A stretch of 64,000 nt of DNA, taken from contig OV884056.1 of assembly GCA_930367215.1 (NCBI GenBank), positions 282,144,067-282,208,066 of the forward strand, in the 5' to 3' direction. Under the pieces are notes generated by a model that was given only the letters and a program-made list of their open reading frames with translations, had not been told where the DNA came from and did not search any database. Numbering within the stretch: position 1 is the stretch's first letter; each line of letters starts with the position of its first letter. Positions 34,201 to 41,941 of the stretch are shown here, piece after piece. A program made the translations under genes and the position numbers. Source of the stretch: Pollenia angustigena. Lineage: Eukaryota; Arthropoda; Insecta; Diptera; Polleniidae.

Positions 34201-34350
34201 GTGAGATGGACCACACCGGCAGCAATGGCAACATTACCACCATCACCACCGTTAGTTATCGAAACAACATCTCTGGGGACATGTTCATCGGCATACAATG
34301 GGGATGATGATAAAAATTATTCAACAAATCGTGCAGCATTAATGTCTTGA
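10112..34350 (+). CDS. TkR99D: tachykinin-like peptide receptor, TkR99D-type (3' five exons, spliced)
   Basis: Rhodopsin-family G-protein-coupled receptor for tachykinin-like neuropeptides, acting in the plasma membrane of neurons and other target cells. Join: 10112-10262, 13623-13819, 33136-33275, 33419-33484, 33944-34350. Phases match at every junction (0, 2, 1, 1), giving 319 residues after the first shared base, and all four introns are GT-AG. Visible landmarks: TM5 (LTYFIPIISMSVTYS), a basic loop-3 end (KSKRR), TM6 with CWLPFH, TM7 with NPFIYCW (the NPxxY position), then helix 8 with RWCPF, whose Cys is a likely lipid-attachment site. The stretch TSCYPAITEAPFIQE and the tail motifs RYSCSGSPDH and IKRND match my memory of Drosophila TkR99D rather than the paralogue TkR86C. 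The N-terminus and TM1-4 are outside the window. The 19.3-kb second intron is packed with repeats. Confidence 0.93.
10970..11280. repeat. ~140-bp tandem repeat, about 2.2 copies
   Basis: 'aagattttgttggaacat' at 10977, 'aagatcttgttgaaacat' at 11118 and 'aagatttggttgtaacat' at 11258 mark the period of 140-141 bp. Between them 'acacataaaatttagt', a 'gtaattctgaagata'-like block and 'gagattcgtctcacctctt' recur with changes. It abuts the LINE remnant. Confidence 0.65.
11286..11870 (-). mobile_element. degenerate LINE reverse transcriptase fragment
   Basis: Minus-strand translation gives RT landmarks in the right order despite stops and frameshifts. Near 11850 is FRPIRLTSFLMKTL (RT motif near the start of the palm). 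Then comes H.AYVKDSSFKTALLKVVE. Then ILSPLLW...SLLKIL and CYTDHVAIMIRG, where the catalytic YADD is replaced by YTDH. The last change and the stops make it dead. The spacing resembles R1/LOA/I-type LINEs more than the jockey-like copies elsewhere in the window; the clade is uncertain. Confidence 0.65.
13623..13819 (+). CDS. TkR99D: TkR99D exon: TM6, extracellular loop 3, TM7
   Basis: Starts after …tttatttgcag (AG at 13621-13622) and ends at 13819 before GTAAGT, in phase 2. It encodes VVKMMMVVVLIFAVCWLPFH (TM6 with the CWxP toggle-switch motif), the loop TSCYPAITEAPFIQE, and TM7 ending MYNPFIYCWMNS plus two bases of Arg. NPFIY fills the NPxxY position of class A receptors. No stop or frameshift; these are the most conserved residues of the family. 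Confidence 0.95.
15502..16318 (+). mobile_element. non-autonomous Helitron, 817 bp
   Basis: Helitrons are rolling-circle elements that start with TC, end with CTRR-like CTAGT, and insert between A and T without target duplication. Here the element begins TCTATATATATAAAA and ends GGACCGGGTCAGCTAGT, flanked by A (15501) and T (16319). Its start AACGGCTGGTCCGATTTTGATG is a signature seen in many insect Helitrons. The interior has no Rep/helicase gene and contains a ~245-bp imperfect direct duplication (15735-15975 versus 15978-16220), seen by 'ccccgcccactttttt', 'cggttaacctaatatcag' and 'cgcataa.ttgagaacggc' appearing twice. The 15525-15792 frames are side products of this repeat. Confidence 0.8.
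16421..16492 (-). repeat. tRNA-like SINE head (A and B boxes)
   Basis: On the minus strand, 'tggttcagttgcctagaggg' resembles an internal A box and 'ggttcgaatc' is a near-perfect B box, about 45 bases apart. Folding into a true tRNA is not evident, and T-runs follow. It is probably the Pol III promoter of a tRNA-derived SINE, different in sequence from the one in the satellite at 19-27 kb. Confidence 0.5.
16815..16832. repeat. poly-G tract
   Basis: An uninterrupted run of about 18 G on the + strand in otherwise AT-rich DNA. Length in the assembly may be unreliable. Confidence 0.85.
17470..18295. mobile_element. TIR element with GGCGGCATGAAATAAC ends
   Basis: The left end GGCGGCATGAAATAACACCC and the right end (complement of 'gggggttatttcatgccgcc') form inverted termini. 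Subterminal repeats of 'gaaataac.ccccaaa' occur many times on both strands on both sides, as in elements whose transposase binds clustered motifs. The core (17740-18060) holds a large GC-rich palindrome. ~826 bp, non-coding; target duplication unclear. The 17245-17529 frame overlaps the border and is not a gene. Confidence 0.65.
17755..18055. repeat. internal palindrome with 'ggccggccttcggccggg' hairpin
   Basis: The left half reads 'atggtataacaaacaccggc ttcgctagctaaagcttctc' and the right half its inverse ('gagaagctttagttagcgaa gccggtgtttggtatacca'), with 'gcgcccggccaaaggccggc' at the right and 'ggccggccttcggccggg' at the left. It can fold into a long hairpin. A short relative ('accggcttcgctcagctgag') is at 27119-27140. 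Confidence 0.6.
18680..18980. mobile_element. MITE with 'catatcgtctagac' motifs (copy 1)
   Basis: The end 'aagctaagtctacacgatat' matches the inverted end of the element finishing at 28632. Interior motifs 'caacatatcttatagacacc' and 'accatatcgtctagacacaa' match motifs in that copy. The right border is not sharply defined. Non-coding; the open frame at 18542-18856 crosses it and is not a gene. Confidence 0.45.
18981..19375. other. intronic spacer
   Basis: AT-rich intron sequence, nothing recognised. It runs into the first repeat unit of the satellite. Confidence 0.4.
25743..25800. repeat. inversion junction of the satellite
   Basis: The direct unit stops inside the B-box region ('ggctcgggctcgaaccctg') and is joined to 'aacttaagcctaattaaaaa', which is the reverse complement of the unit's 'tttttaattaggcttaagtt' block. 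About 400 bp of the unit is therefore missing at the junction, so this is not a perfect palindrome centre. Confidence 0.85.
26160..26230 (+). promoter_or_regulatory. tRNA-like internal Pol III boxes in a satellite unit (representative)
   Basis: In the + orientation of the inverted units, 'gatcgagtggttgcgatc' resembles the A box of a class II (Ser/Leu-like) tRNA and 'gggttcgagccc' matches the B box, with ~45 bases between. The same pair occurs on the minus strand in each direct unit and in 43787-44235. It suggests a tRNA-derived SINE origin. One unit near 22950 and one near 21810 have 'ggctcaaaccc' on the direct strand, a B-box change. Whether the boxes are active is unknown. Confidence 0.55.
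27990..28215 (+). repeat. dispersed GACA-type repeat tail
   Basis: Co-linear with 596-815: 'accaaattttatcaaataat', 'ggacagacatcgttatatcg', 'ataggaccaatatttttaag' and 'gtgttacagacac'. Same family as the tails at 36840 and 52590. Confidence 0.55.
28395..28632. mobile_element. MITE with 'catatcgtctagac' motifs (copy 2)
   Basis: Ends 'catatcgtctagactaagct', the inverse of the start of the copy at 18680. Interior repeats are 'caacatatagtgtagacac' and 'cagcatatcgtctagacacc', plus several 'agcatatg' words. Non-coding. Confidence 0.5.
29271..31158 (-). mobile_element. Penelope-like retroelement: reverse transcriptase plus GIY-YIG endonuclease (decayed)
   Basis: Penelope-like elements encode a telomerase-related reverse transcriptase followed by a GIY-YIG nuclease. 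On the minus strand the order is complete: IIVQADKGNKTVAIY and RIYGLPKIHK (31055-30615); SLDVISLFTNI with the motif A Asp (30648-30400 frame); GIPMGNPLSP and YVDD motif C (30443-29271); then VVYEIQC…KIYIGTTKRNLETRIKEHKND, the GIY-YIG core, followed by a His/Glu/Asn-bearing HIFENNH. Two frame changes (near 30640 and between 30490 and 30430) cancel each other, so the first and last parts share a frame. The 5' coding end stops at ~31158, before an inverted repeat. It sits in the TkR99D giant intron, antisense to the gene. Open + strand frames here are shadows. Confidence 0.93.
31218..31300. repeat. inverted repeat beside the Penelope-like element
   Basis: 'actaaactaactggcaacat' on the left is inverted on the right in 'gatgttgccagttatttagt', with ~30 bases between. 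It marks the border between the RT part and the upstream long-terminal-repeat-like part. Confidence 0.7.
31262..31530 (-). mobile_element. Penelope-like upstream (pLTR-like) segment with conserved hairpin
   Basis: Aligns with 1-275. It includes a hairpin at 31336-31372 whose outer arms are CTACAATT/AATTGTAG and inner arms GTTGGAA/TTCCAAC. Penelope-like elements typically carry partial upstream repeats. No hammerhead core (CTGATGA…GAAA) was found on either strand, although such ribozymes are known in this class. Confidence 0.7.
31545..32848. mobile_element. TACACGCA terminal-inverted-repeat element, copy 1
   Basis: Ends TACACGCAGAGAAAAAATAT and, inverted, TACACGCAAAGAAAAAACAT. The subterminal sequences 'gttgggcatggtt.cggcaac' and 'gtttaccacaaccatg' differ between ends. 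The body is rich in 'catattatgat'/'atcataatatga' words. A central hairpin (32131-32160 with 32343-32371) carries 'gggcaaccgcgt'. A second copy lies at 46973-48962 in opposite orientation. No transposase seen; the 84-codon frame at 32192-32446 lies in the hairpin region and is not convincing. Confidence 0.75.
33136..33275 (+). CDS. TkR99D: TkR99D exon: helix 8 and proximal C-tail
   Basis: Preceded by …ttttcgttacag. The first base completes the Arg codon split after TM7; then come FRFGFKMFFRWCPF (helix 8, with a Cys in the usual palmitoylation position) and RYSCSGSPDHSLIKRN. Ends at 33275 in phase 1 before GTGAG. RYSCSGSPDH is a signature of the TkR99D tail and separates it from TkR86C. Confidence 0.93.
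33276..33418 (+). other. TkR99D: TkR99D intron, 143 bp
   Basis: Donor GTGAG at 33276, acceptor …tttttttcag before 33419. Plain T-rich intron. Confidence 0.9.
33419..33484 (+). CDS. TkR99D: TkR99D 66-bp exon in the C-tail
   Basis: Acceptor …tttttcag and donor GTAAGT at 33485. With the flanking bases it encodes DTQRSFLYTRPGSPKNRRMSHC, phase 1 at both ends. Residues DTQ.S.LYT.P.SPK match my memory of the Drosophila tail. Ser/Thr and Arg content suits receptor-kinase regulation. Too short to stand out without the splice signals. Confidence 0.9.
33485..33943 (+). other. TkR99D: TkR99D intron, 459 bp
   Basis: GTAAGT donor; …aaaaaactgcag acceptor. Contains an ACACAC run near 33861. No other feature. 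Confidence 0.88.
33944..34350 (+). CDS. TkR99D: TkR99D last coding exon: distal C-tail and stop
   Basis: The first two bases complete a Gly codon; then come ILRSSTMKTQRNGVRHSAP and a Ser/Asn/His-rich tail of about 130 residues (HHHNSSYHQ, TPAAMATLPPSPPLVIET, NRAALMS), ending at TGA 34348-34350. It is low-complexity cytoplasmic sequence with many Ser/Thr, plausible for phosphorylation and arrestin binding (inference). The frame is continuous with the preceding exon. The stop context is TGA-CAA, and the same frame stays open again after a second stop (see 34360-34791). Confidence 0.85.
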
Positions 34351-34359
34351 CAACAATAG

Positions 34360-34791
34360 CCACAACAGGATAAAAAACACAATATGTTGCAGAAACAACA
34401 TTCCTCTACAACACCATCACCACCACCACCACAATCAAATGAAAGTTCAATTAATTTTCAGCCACAACGTACAAACTTAAACGGAAGTTTTCTGTATAAT
34501 ACTTTGACAAATTGCAATTCTAACAACATTAACTGCTCCAGTCAGTGCAAGAGGCCACAGGGCAGCAGTATTAGCAGCAGTAACAACAATTTCAATATAA
34601 TTTTAAATGCAAACACGAAACCTGTTTTATTTAATACGTCGAGTTCCACTGATTATGTGACTGAAAGTTGCAAAGATGCTGGGTCAATTGACAATAGAAG
34701 CAACACAATTGTTGGTAGTGTGTTTGGCGTTGTCGGTGGAGGCAGTATTGGCAGTAAATCATCAACATGCTTTAATAAAGAAAAAACTTGA
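34360..34791 (+). other. in-frame downstream open frame after two stops
   Basis: In the same frame as the receptor tail: TGA (34348), CAA CAA, TAG (34357), then 143 sense codons to TGA at 34789-34791. The composition is like the tail: QQ, TPSPPPPQS, NNIN, SSISSSNNN. It could be former coding sequence cut off by new stops, a readthrough extension, or simply a CA-repeat-rich UTR, where stops are rare. The first ATG is at 34384. Confidence 0.4.
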
Positions 34792-35150
34792 CTATAAGAA
34801 TCTGGTGTAAATAATTTAGTTTTTATGTTCCCTTCTTTATCTATCAATTAATTATTTCACCTGATAGCTTAAGTCTATTTTTTAGCTTTGTAGGAAAGCA
34901 ATTTTAAGATTTAGAGAGTTTTTTGTTGTTTGAGTTGACAATGGACAAAATGTTGTCTAAATTCACAACCAAAAGAGCAACAAGACATTGGCCTTTGGCG
35001 ACGTTTTTTTAATTCATTGGATATTTCAGGCTTTGCAGCTCACAATATACATACATACATATATGCCAAAAATAACACATAAATTACATTTTAAATCTGT
35101 CGACGTATATTATTCTTGAACTTCTTGAGTACCACTCTTTGAGTACCAAA

Positions 35151-35156
35151 AATAAA
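35151..35156 (+). terminator. candidate polyadenylation signal
   Basis: AATAAA about 800 bases after the stop codon. The choice among A-rich hexamers is uncertain. Confidence 0.3.
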
Positions 35157-36202
35157 ATCTCGATCCTAAAGCAAGACAGTAGCTAGTAAGGTTTTAATCA
35201 AGGCATATCTACCACGGTATAGAACATAAAAAAACTTCCGCAATCTTGCTTTAAAATTGTTTGGTTGTTTATTTCCTTAAAAGGAACCAACTGAAAGTAA
35301 TCTAGAAGTTGATGGAAGCTGTGCAAGTTATTAACAAATGAAGATCAAAACATCTTTCCCGGTAGATACTATGAGAGCGAAGGTTAAGTGCACATGTTTC
35401 AGACGATTTCTTTCTTTTGTTTTGATAAAACTTGATTAAGAAAAGATTATTTCACTTATTGTTGACGTTGGGGAGATTGAAAGTAAAGCGTTATAAAGCA
35501 TATCCAATTTCTCTATTCTTTTTCCCTTTTTTTTCTCCAAAAATTGGTTGTCTTCCATTATAACACTTGAATCTCTTAATGATTTTTTTTTTTTTAACAA
35601 TTTTAATAATTTTAAAAGTCTTGTTAAGGTCTCAAAAATCATCTTCCTCTTTATCTGAATCATTGTGATAAAAGTTTGTTCTAAACATTCTTAAACAAAA
35701 AATTAGTCCCACACTCAAAAGAAAAATCACTCTATCCGTACTCAAATCGATGCGAAGCGGTATTAATAGTACGGTAAGTACGAATTTTCTTGAATCAAGT
35801 ACAGAAAGATTGAGTCAAATATGAAATACTTAACTAAGCCATGCTCAATCCCGAATTCGTACCTGAAATAATCCGAAAATGAGACTGATTTAAACTAATA
35901 TTGAATCAATCTCAAAATGCGCTTAGTTTATGTACTATAAAGTTGAAACGAGAACTGTTCATCGATTTCTTGCAAAAAGTTGAAATAAAAATTTCGAGTT
36001 GACTCTATTTAGAGGAACCAGTGCGATATGACTTATACTTTTCTAAAGTGCTTTATATAAATTCTTTTGATTTTAAGTAAAAAACTTCATCTAACTGTCC
36101 AAAGGAAAGCTAAGGTAAAATGTAACAAGAAGTCATTTCTGAAAATTGAAGGAATATCACAAAAAAGCTTTATAAAATACATGACTGAAATTTAGCTCAT
36201 AG
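35157..36202. other. intergenic, nothing recognised
   Basis: AT-rich DNA downstream of TkR99D. The minus-strand frame at 35436-35663 is Lys/Leu low complexity and judged chance. Confidence 0.4.
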
Positions 36203-36892
36203 AATAACTGTGACGATTTGTTATTAATTATGGTTTTAGGCGACTAAACTGTTTTCCGGTAGTAGGGTTTCTATGGGGCCTAGGGTAAATTATGGACCGA
36301 TCATCACGAAATTTCACAGCGTCATTTCTAGTTCTAAAAACCTGTGACGTTCCAAATTTTGTTACGCTAGCGTTATTTTTTACGGTTTTAGGCGTACTAA
36401 ACTGTTTTCCGGGAGTAGTGTTTATATGGGACTTAAGGTAAATTATGGACGGATCTTCACGAAATTTAACAGCATGATTTCCAGTCAAATAAAACAAATT
36501 TTTACAAAATCTTATCTGATTCTGTGCCTTGTTCCAGCATTAATGTTATTTTTTGTAACAAAATTATCAATTTTTTTAGGTGGTGGTTCCACATTTTGAT
36601 TCATAGCTCTGGTCCTACTGAACCGATTTTGCTGGATTTCAATCCCAAACTGCTTAGGATAACTGCAAGCAATATGGCACCAAGTTTGTTCATTTATTGT
36701 GATTTGTTCGAAACTGAGCGTGTTTTCAAAAGACGGAAAGACAGACGGACATGGCTAAATCGACTTAGAATTACTCAAGGACCCAGAATATATATACTTT
36801 ATGGGGTCTGAGATGAATAATAAAATAGTTTCTCACGGAATGGCAAACTTAATATACCCTCTTCACAACTAATTGTGGTGGAGGGTATAACA
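36203..36892 (+). repeat. dispersed GACA-type repeat, 3' portion
   Basis: Shares a near-identical co-linear sequence with 51655-52630: 'gacgatttgttattaattat', repeated 'actaaactgttttccgg.ag' modules, 'ggtggttccacattttgatt', 'ctggtcctactgaaccgatt', 'agacagacggacatggctaa', 'tatatatactttatggggtc', and the tail 'actaattgtggtggagggta'. Internal modules of about 120 bp repeat twice. The frames 36228-36497 and 36524-36811 come from this repeat, and near-copies exist at 52007-52563. Confidence 0.7.
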
Positions 36893-37173
36893 AAATGTTG
36901 AATATAGTCACCCTTATCATGAATACAATTTAACATATAAATTTTCGAATGTGCGAAGAGTTGGTATCATGAATAAAATGTGTTGTGAAAATTTCCGAAT
37001 GTTTACATTTTTAAACTCCGAAAAAATTTCTTTCGAATTTGCTTGTTTTCAAAAAAAATCACACGATTGTGACATGTGAAATATTTTACCAATTTATGAA
37101 GAAAATAATTAACAAAGACTTGTCTGTCGGAAAAGGAAGAAAATGTAAGTTTATATTTAAAATTAAAAAAAAA

Positions 37174-37427
37174 ACAAGTTAGAGTGCTATATTCGGCTGG
37201 GCCGAATCTTTAATACCCTCCACCGAAGCTAAACTCCTTTCCGAAAGAAAGGCATATGGTAAATTATGGGCCGGTCTTCACGAAATTTTACAGTATAATT
37301 TCTAGTTCTACAAAACTGTCACGTACCGAATTTTATTATGATAGCGTTATTTAAAACGGTTTTAGGCGTACGGAATAACAAACTTAGTATACCCTCATTC
37401 ACCGCTGATTGTGGTGGAGGGTATAAC
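37174..37427 (+). repeat. short dispersed 'gctatattcggctg' repeat, head and tail only
   Basis: Begins 'acaagttagagtgctatatt' after an A-run and ends 'gattgtggtggagggtataa'. At ~254 bp it is an internally deleted version of the element at 51550-52630, with both ends present. The ends contain 'taccctccacc' and its inverse 'ggtggagggta'. Confidence 0.7.
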
Positions 37428-37514
37428 AACGTTTCAAATGCACAAATCTCATTTACATACATATGTAGGAGTAAAACGGTAAATAAGGAGCAAATAAATA
37501 TATTTTAATTATTT

Positions 37515-38150
37515 CCTTATAACCGATTTCGCGATTTCAAATAAATTTTAGAATTTATCGCAAATTTTTGCCATGTTTGCGATAAGAGCTATTTTTACTG
37601 TAAGTTTTTTGATTCTTTATAGATTTACCGATTATTAATAAATATATTTGATATCACGCCGCGCTTAGTAAATTTTTGCGAATTTCCGTTAATTTAGCAA
37701 CTTTTACCAACATTTTGCCATTCCTTACAGTTTTAGGGACTTTAAATCAATTTTAGGGCTTGTTTGAAATATTAAACATTTTTGGGAATTTTCGCTATTT
37801 TGGAATTTTTTTATATTTTCCGACATTTTGTTTCTTTTGCCAATTTAGCGATTTCAAATAAATTTTGGAGTTTATTTCCAAGTTTGCAATTTTTCGCGAA
37901 TTTTAGCCATGTTGGCGATAGAAGCGATTTTTTTCTATCTGATTCTCTACAGCTGTCTGATTCTTTACAGCTTTAACGATTTTTATTAATATTAGACTTT
38001 GCTATCATGCCAATGTTAGCAAACTTTTGCGAATTTCCGCTAATTTTGCAATTCCTCATAGTTTCAGGGACTTTTAATTCATTTAATGGCTTGTTTAAAA
38101 TATTAAAAATTTTCGCGAATTATCGCTATTTTTGCAAAATTTTCCGAATT
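37515..38150. repeat. tandem duplication, two ~330-bp units
   Basis: 'gcgatttcaaataaatttt' at ~37530 and ~37848, 'gccatgtt.gcgata' at ~37571 and ~37907, 'ttttgcgaatttccg' at ~37674 and ~38022, and 'agggactt' with 'ggcttgttt.aaatatta' at ~37735 and ~38067 occur in the same order. Short 'ttttcgcgaatttt' words recur inside each unit. Non-coding. Confidence 0.7.
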
Positions 38151-40297
38151 TCAGCAATTTTCGCGTAGTTTTGTTGCTCTTTGAGGTAATCAATTGTCCA
38201 TAACGATTCAGAAAATACAACAGCATGTTGTGCGCGAAAATCTTCTTCCTGGCAAAAAGCTTTACATTTTCAAATTGTTTTTTCGAGCTCGAGGCCCATG
38301 TTTGAATACAAATTTTAGGAATAAGTATAGAAAATAATTAACATAAACATACATACGAACATCTGAACGAGGTTAGAAAGCTAAGCTTTCCTCTGTTCAA
38401 AAGCCGTTAAAAAATGCATTTGGAAAAAGGGCTTCATCATCGATATCCTTAAAAATGGTTTTTTTTTTTTATTTATTACTTTAAAAAGTGCACAATTTGA
38501 ACTTGATGATGCATTACCAAATAGCAATTGTTTAACATAAATTACTGACTATATTTGCCAAAATTATGCTTTTAGCGATCTTTTTAAGCTTTTTTTCAAT
38601 GTGCTTAAGCGATATTCTTTGGAAAAAGTTGGCAACAGTGTTCCAAACACAATTCACACAAATCATTACCCAAAGCTCAAAAAATTTCCCTAAGAATGTA
38701 AAAAAATAAAGTCTACAGTATTAAAAGCCAAGGCCAGTTGCTTACAGTCCTCTAATTTTCCCTCCTAAACTTCTACTCTTTTCATTTTACCATAAAAAAA
38801 TATCCTTGCCATTGTAAATACTCTTATTCATATAAGAACTTTAAGGTTTCAAGGTGTTTAAGTATGAATGAGAATACAAATTTATTTATTTTTTTATTCG
38901 TAAAACTTGTATGAATGGGTGTGTCTGTTTTAAATGTTATTTTAATTCTAAGAAATTTATGTGGTACGTTATTAATAAAAATAAAAAAGAGCTTAACGAA
39001 AATACCAATTATAAAACTCAAAAAACAGATGAACCTTGGAAATAAATGTTTGTGCATTAATTGTATATCGACCCATTAGATAAATTAAAATAAAGATAAA
39101 TTTGTAATTTAAATAATTTAATTTGTAAAGAAATCAATAAATTAATAAAAGTATTTTGTGTAAAATCACGCATATTCATTGTTTTAGTACCAAAATTTTA
39201 CAACCAAAGAATAGTTAATAAGAAAATTTTAAAATTATAACAACATACTAGAGGCCTTTACGATTCCACTTTAACAGACATTCAAATCATTTAAAAACAG
39301 TCTAGAGTAGTGTCGCTGTCACAAACAAATACTATTGAAGAGAAGTGCAGACGACGAATAAGCGTAATTGTGTGAATGTGTAGAAGCAAAAAACAAATGT
39401 AAACTATAGTAAAAGTGCGGGTATAAAAAATACTCTCAAAAATTAACAAGGGAACAAAAAATACACGCAACAAATGTGCGAAATATTTTGTATGTTAATT
39501 TCTTTGATAATATTGCAACAACAATTCTTTGCACAAATAATTCTTTGCATTTGTTCGCGACATACGACACACATGTTAATATCACAAATTATTTATATGC
39601 ATCCGCAACATACGACAGACAATTAACATCACAAATTCTCGCAGACTGCACTACGGAATTTTCAAATACTTGAAGTAAAGGCAAACTTTTATTACATTAA
39701 AAGCTTTTATAAGAGAAAAGTACTGTCTATAGTGTATTTCCTTGAATTATTGTACCCTCGTAACAGTTTTAATATTGTGCGGCGAATAGCTAGCAACGCA
39801 TAGGATTTTTCATTGTAGTTGCACGCAAAAGTTTTTTTTACACATTTTTAGAGTATTCATCGGCTTCAAACGAAGACTTCCTTCGCTTAACTTACATGTT
39901 AAACAAAAACAATATTTTTAAATTTGTTTTTGTTTTAAATCCCTACAAGAATTGTGACAGTCATTTGAACTATCATATGACCGACATTGCTGATACAGAT
40001 ATCGGTCATCGCGTAGAACAAAGTTTCTATCATTTTCTTAAGGCCAACGTGAAAAAAATGACCTAAACATTTGTGTACGTGTGATTTTGCATCCTTCTTT
40101 AACCTATGAGTTTTGTGGTAGATAAAACATATATCTGAGCTGTTTACTCTTATACTCTTTACATATCAGTACTGATGTATAAACCGGACACATATTTTTG
40201 TTTTTATTTAAAATAAAATTCAATATTTGTTCGTTTTGCAAAATAAATTAAATAAATAAATAATTATTTTTTGTCCTATGAGGTAATTTAAATTTTA
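38151..40297. other. intergenic, nothing recognised
   Basis: AT-rich. 39540-39660 has a short repeat of 'cgacatacgaca.acatgtta'. The frames at 38824-39057, 39291-39473 and 39476-39673 have hydrophobic or repetitive composition with no family match. Confidence 0.4.
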
Positions 40298-40551
40298 TAA
40301 AGCTTTTTTGCAATAGTCCCAACTGCATTATTTCACTTGGTTTTTGCTTAAGTCAACCTTTGGTTAACATTGATGCTATAGATAAGTACATATACTAAGG
40401 AATGATCCTATACACTACCAGAATATCTTGTAGTTTCATTAGAATCATTCCTAAGTATATGTTTACATCTATAGCATCAATGTTTACCAAAGGTTGGCTT
40501 AAGCAAAAACCAAGTGAAATATTTAAAGAATAGGAATATTGCAAAAAGGCT
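40298..40551. mobile_element. foldback element, 'aaagcttttttgcaatag' arms
   Basis: The left arm 'aaagcttttttgcaatagt' through 'tttttgcttaagtcaacctt' to 'gatgctatagat' is inverted on the right ('atctatagcatcaatg', 'aaggttggcttaagcaaaaa', 'attgcaaaaaggctt'). Arms ~115 bp around a short centre. The same family forms the arms at 45419-46398 and the single arm at 1262. Confidence 0.75.
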
Positions 40552-40780
40552 TAATAAATCAGGGACCGTAACATTTATTCCTCCTTTCATAAACGTCAGA
40601 TGTTAACAGTTTTTTTTATTAAATATTTGACGTAACCAATAGTTTTATTGAAAAGTTATTGGTTTTTGCAAAACGTTTAGCTAGATCAAACACCATTTAA
40701 CTGTTTTTAAATATCATTTTACAATTCTGCTACATATTGTATCCATTCGAAACGTTGCCGTGTTTAGTTTTTACTAAAAC

Positions 40781-41089
40781 TTTTTAGACAATTTGTTAAA
40801 CCATAAAGAGTGTCTGATTCCCCACAATTGTAAAGGGCACACATTAAATAGGTTACTGTGCGATCAAGAAGTGCTAGATTTGTGTTTTTCGCTACAATTT
40901 GCAAAATACTGTAAAATACAAAAAAAAGACGACTTAATTTTATTTAAAAACAAATTTTCATGATAACATACCACTGAATATCGTATAACCAACTCTGGCT
41001 CCTTACAATGCAACCAAATCAAGTTGACTGCTGTACGTATGCGTTTACAACATTCACTGCAGGTGGAAGAATTAACACGGAAAAATTTG
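40781..41089 (-). pseudogene. unidentified gene fragment: two exon-like pieces with a 63-bp intron
   Basis: Minus strand. Exon-like piece a (41089-40972) reads FRVNSSTCSECCKRIRTAVN then LIWLHCKEPELVIRYSV. It is followed by GTATGT…ttttacag (40971-40909, 63 bp, a typical fly intron length) and piece b (40908-40781) reading LQIVAKNTNLALLDRTVTYL then MCALYNCGESDTLYGLTN. The two pieces are out of frame by one base at the junction, so a frameshift or a missed splice variant exists. Composition is that of a real globular protein, but I do not recognise it. It directly abuts the AsnRS fragment, in the same orientation. Confidence 0.45.
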
Positions 41090-41565
41090 TTCGCCTCTAA
41101 TCATAATATGACGATTATCCAACTGAACATCGGGATGCGCCTCTTCATTGAGAATACTTTCAGCACCGCCAGCAGGAGCCAAACCAATTAATTCCCAGTA
41201 ATCTACATGCAATTCGTGTCCACCTGGTGCATAAAACAAATAAATGAGTTTCTACAATATTGTTCACGATACGAAACTTACCGATTTGCCTTCTGTCACA
41301 GGTTTTAGTGTACCAAACATTGTAAAAATCCGTAATGTAAATAAAAAATTAAACCTTTGCCTTGACCTCTTAAACGATGTGCCCATTCATAGATTTTAAC
41401 GTTTCTGTTAATTTTCGACACATTCAAATATGCAGCTGGCCAACTGGGATCTTCGGATATGAGTCTTTTTGGCTTCATCCAAATTTTGTTTAAGCTTTAC
41501 CGCATCTTCAGCTTCGCGTTTTTCTTTTTCACATTTTTATAACTTACTTGCCCAAATCCTTTGGA
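41090..41565 (-). pseudogene. AsnRS: asparaginyl-tRNA synthetase gene fragment
   Basis: AsnRS charges tRNA-Asn in the cytosol. Minus-strand pieces match its N-terminal and OB-fold region. 41565-41350: KREAEDAVKLKQNLDEAKK, then SWPAA, then KIYEWAHRLRGQGKG (family: GWVHRLRRQGK). 41333-41282: FGTLKPVTEGKS. 41230-41090: APGGHELHVDYWELIGLAPA and then EDVQLDNRHIMIRGE-like residues (DVQLDNRHIMIRGE). Frame changes, a stop after the FLQCL block and loss of ~20 residues before FGTL show it is dead. A 51-bp intron remnant (41281-41231) has a GTAAGT donor in phase 0, but AT instead of AG at the acceptor. Intron remnants mean it came from genomic DNA, not a processed mRNA copy. The catalytic class II core is absent. 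Confidence 0.85.
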
Positions 41566-41941
41566 TTTTCTTTATTTATTTTAAAAATTTAATAATTATT
41601 AAAATATTTTGCAGTATTTAATTTAAACAATTCACAAATATTCAAAAATATAAGCCAGTAAAGCGTATGTATAACAAAAATTAAAAAAAAATTGGCATTT
41701 TTGTGGTGTTTTCAGTTGTTCTTCTCTAACATATATGTTAGAGTGGTACAACTAATGTAAAATTGTTGCAAGTGTGTTAGTAAACATTGTTTTTTTTTTT
41801 TAGTTTCGGTCATCCATTTCTTGTAGGGATATGTTCGTTAAGCGAACGAAATCCTCGTTCATGAACAGGCAGTGTATTTTGCTGTGTGTTTGATTTTCAA
41901 ATATATTAATGCAGGCATTAAGTACATATGTACATATGTAT

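Larger units (their letters stand above)
34351..35156 (+). other. TkR99D: TkR99D 3' UTR (probable)
   Basis: Starts after the TGA. It contains the CA-rich, frame-preserving stretch at 34360-34791 and ends tentatively at the AATAAA at 35151-35156. The true cleavage site cannot be seen. Confidence 0.5.

Noticed and set aside
34384..34791. Separate gene starting at ATG 34384
   Set aside because: No own promoter, domain or splice evidence; in frame with the receptor tail, so better treated as UTR or former tail.
36524..36811. 95-codon frame repeated almost identically at 52276-52563
   Set aside because: Both come from a dispersed non-coding repeat with GACA and TA tracts; the frame has no start context or domain and is simply copied with the repeat.
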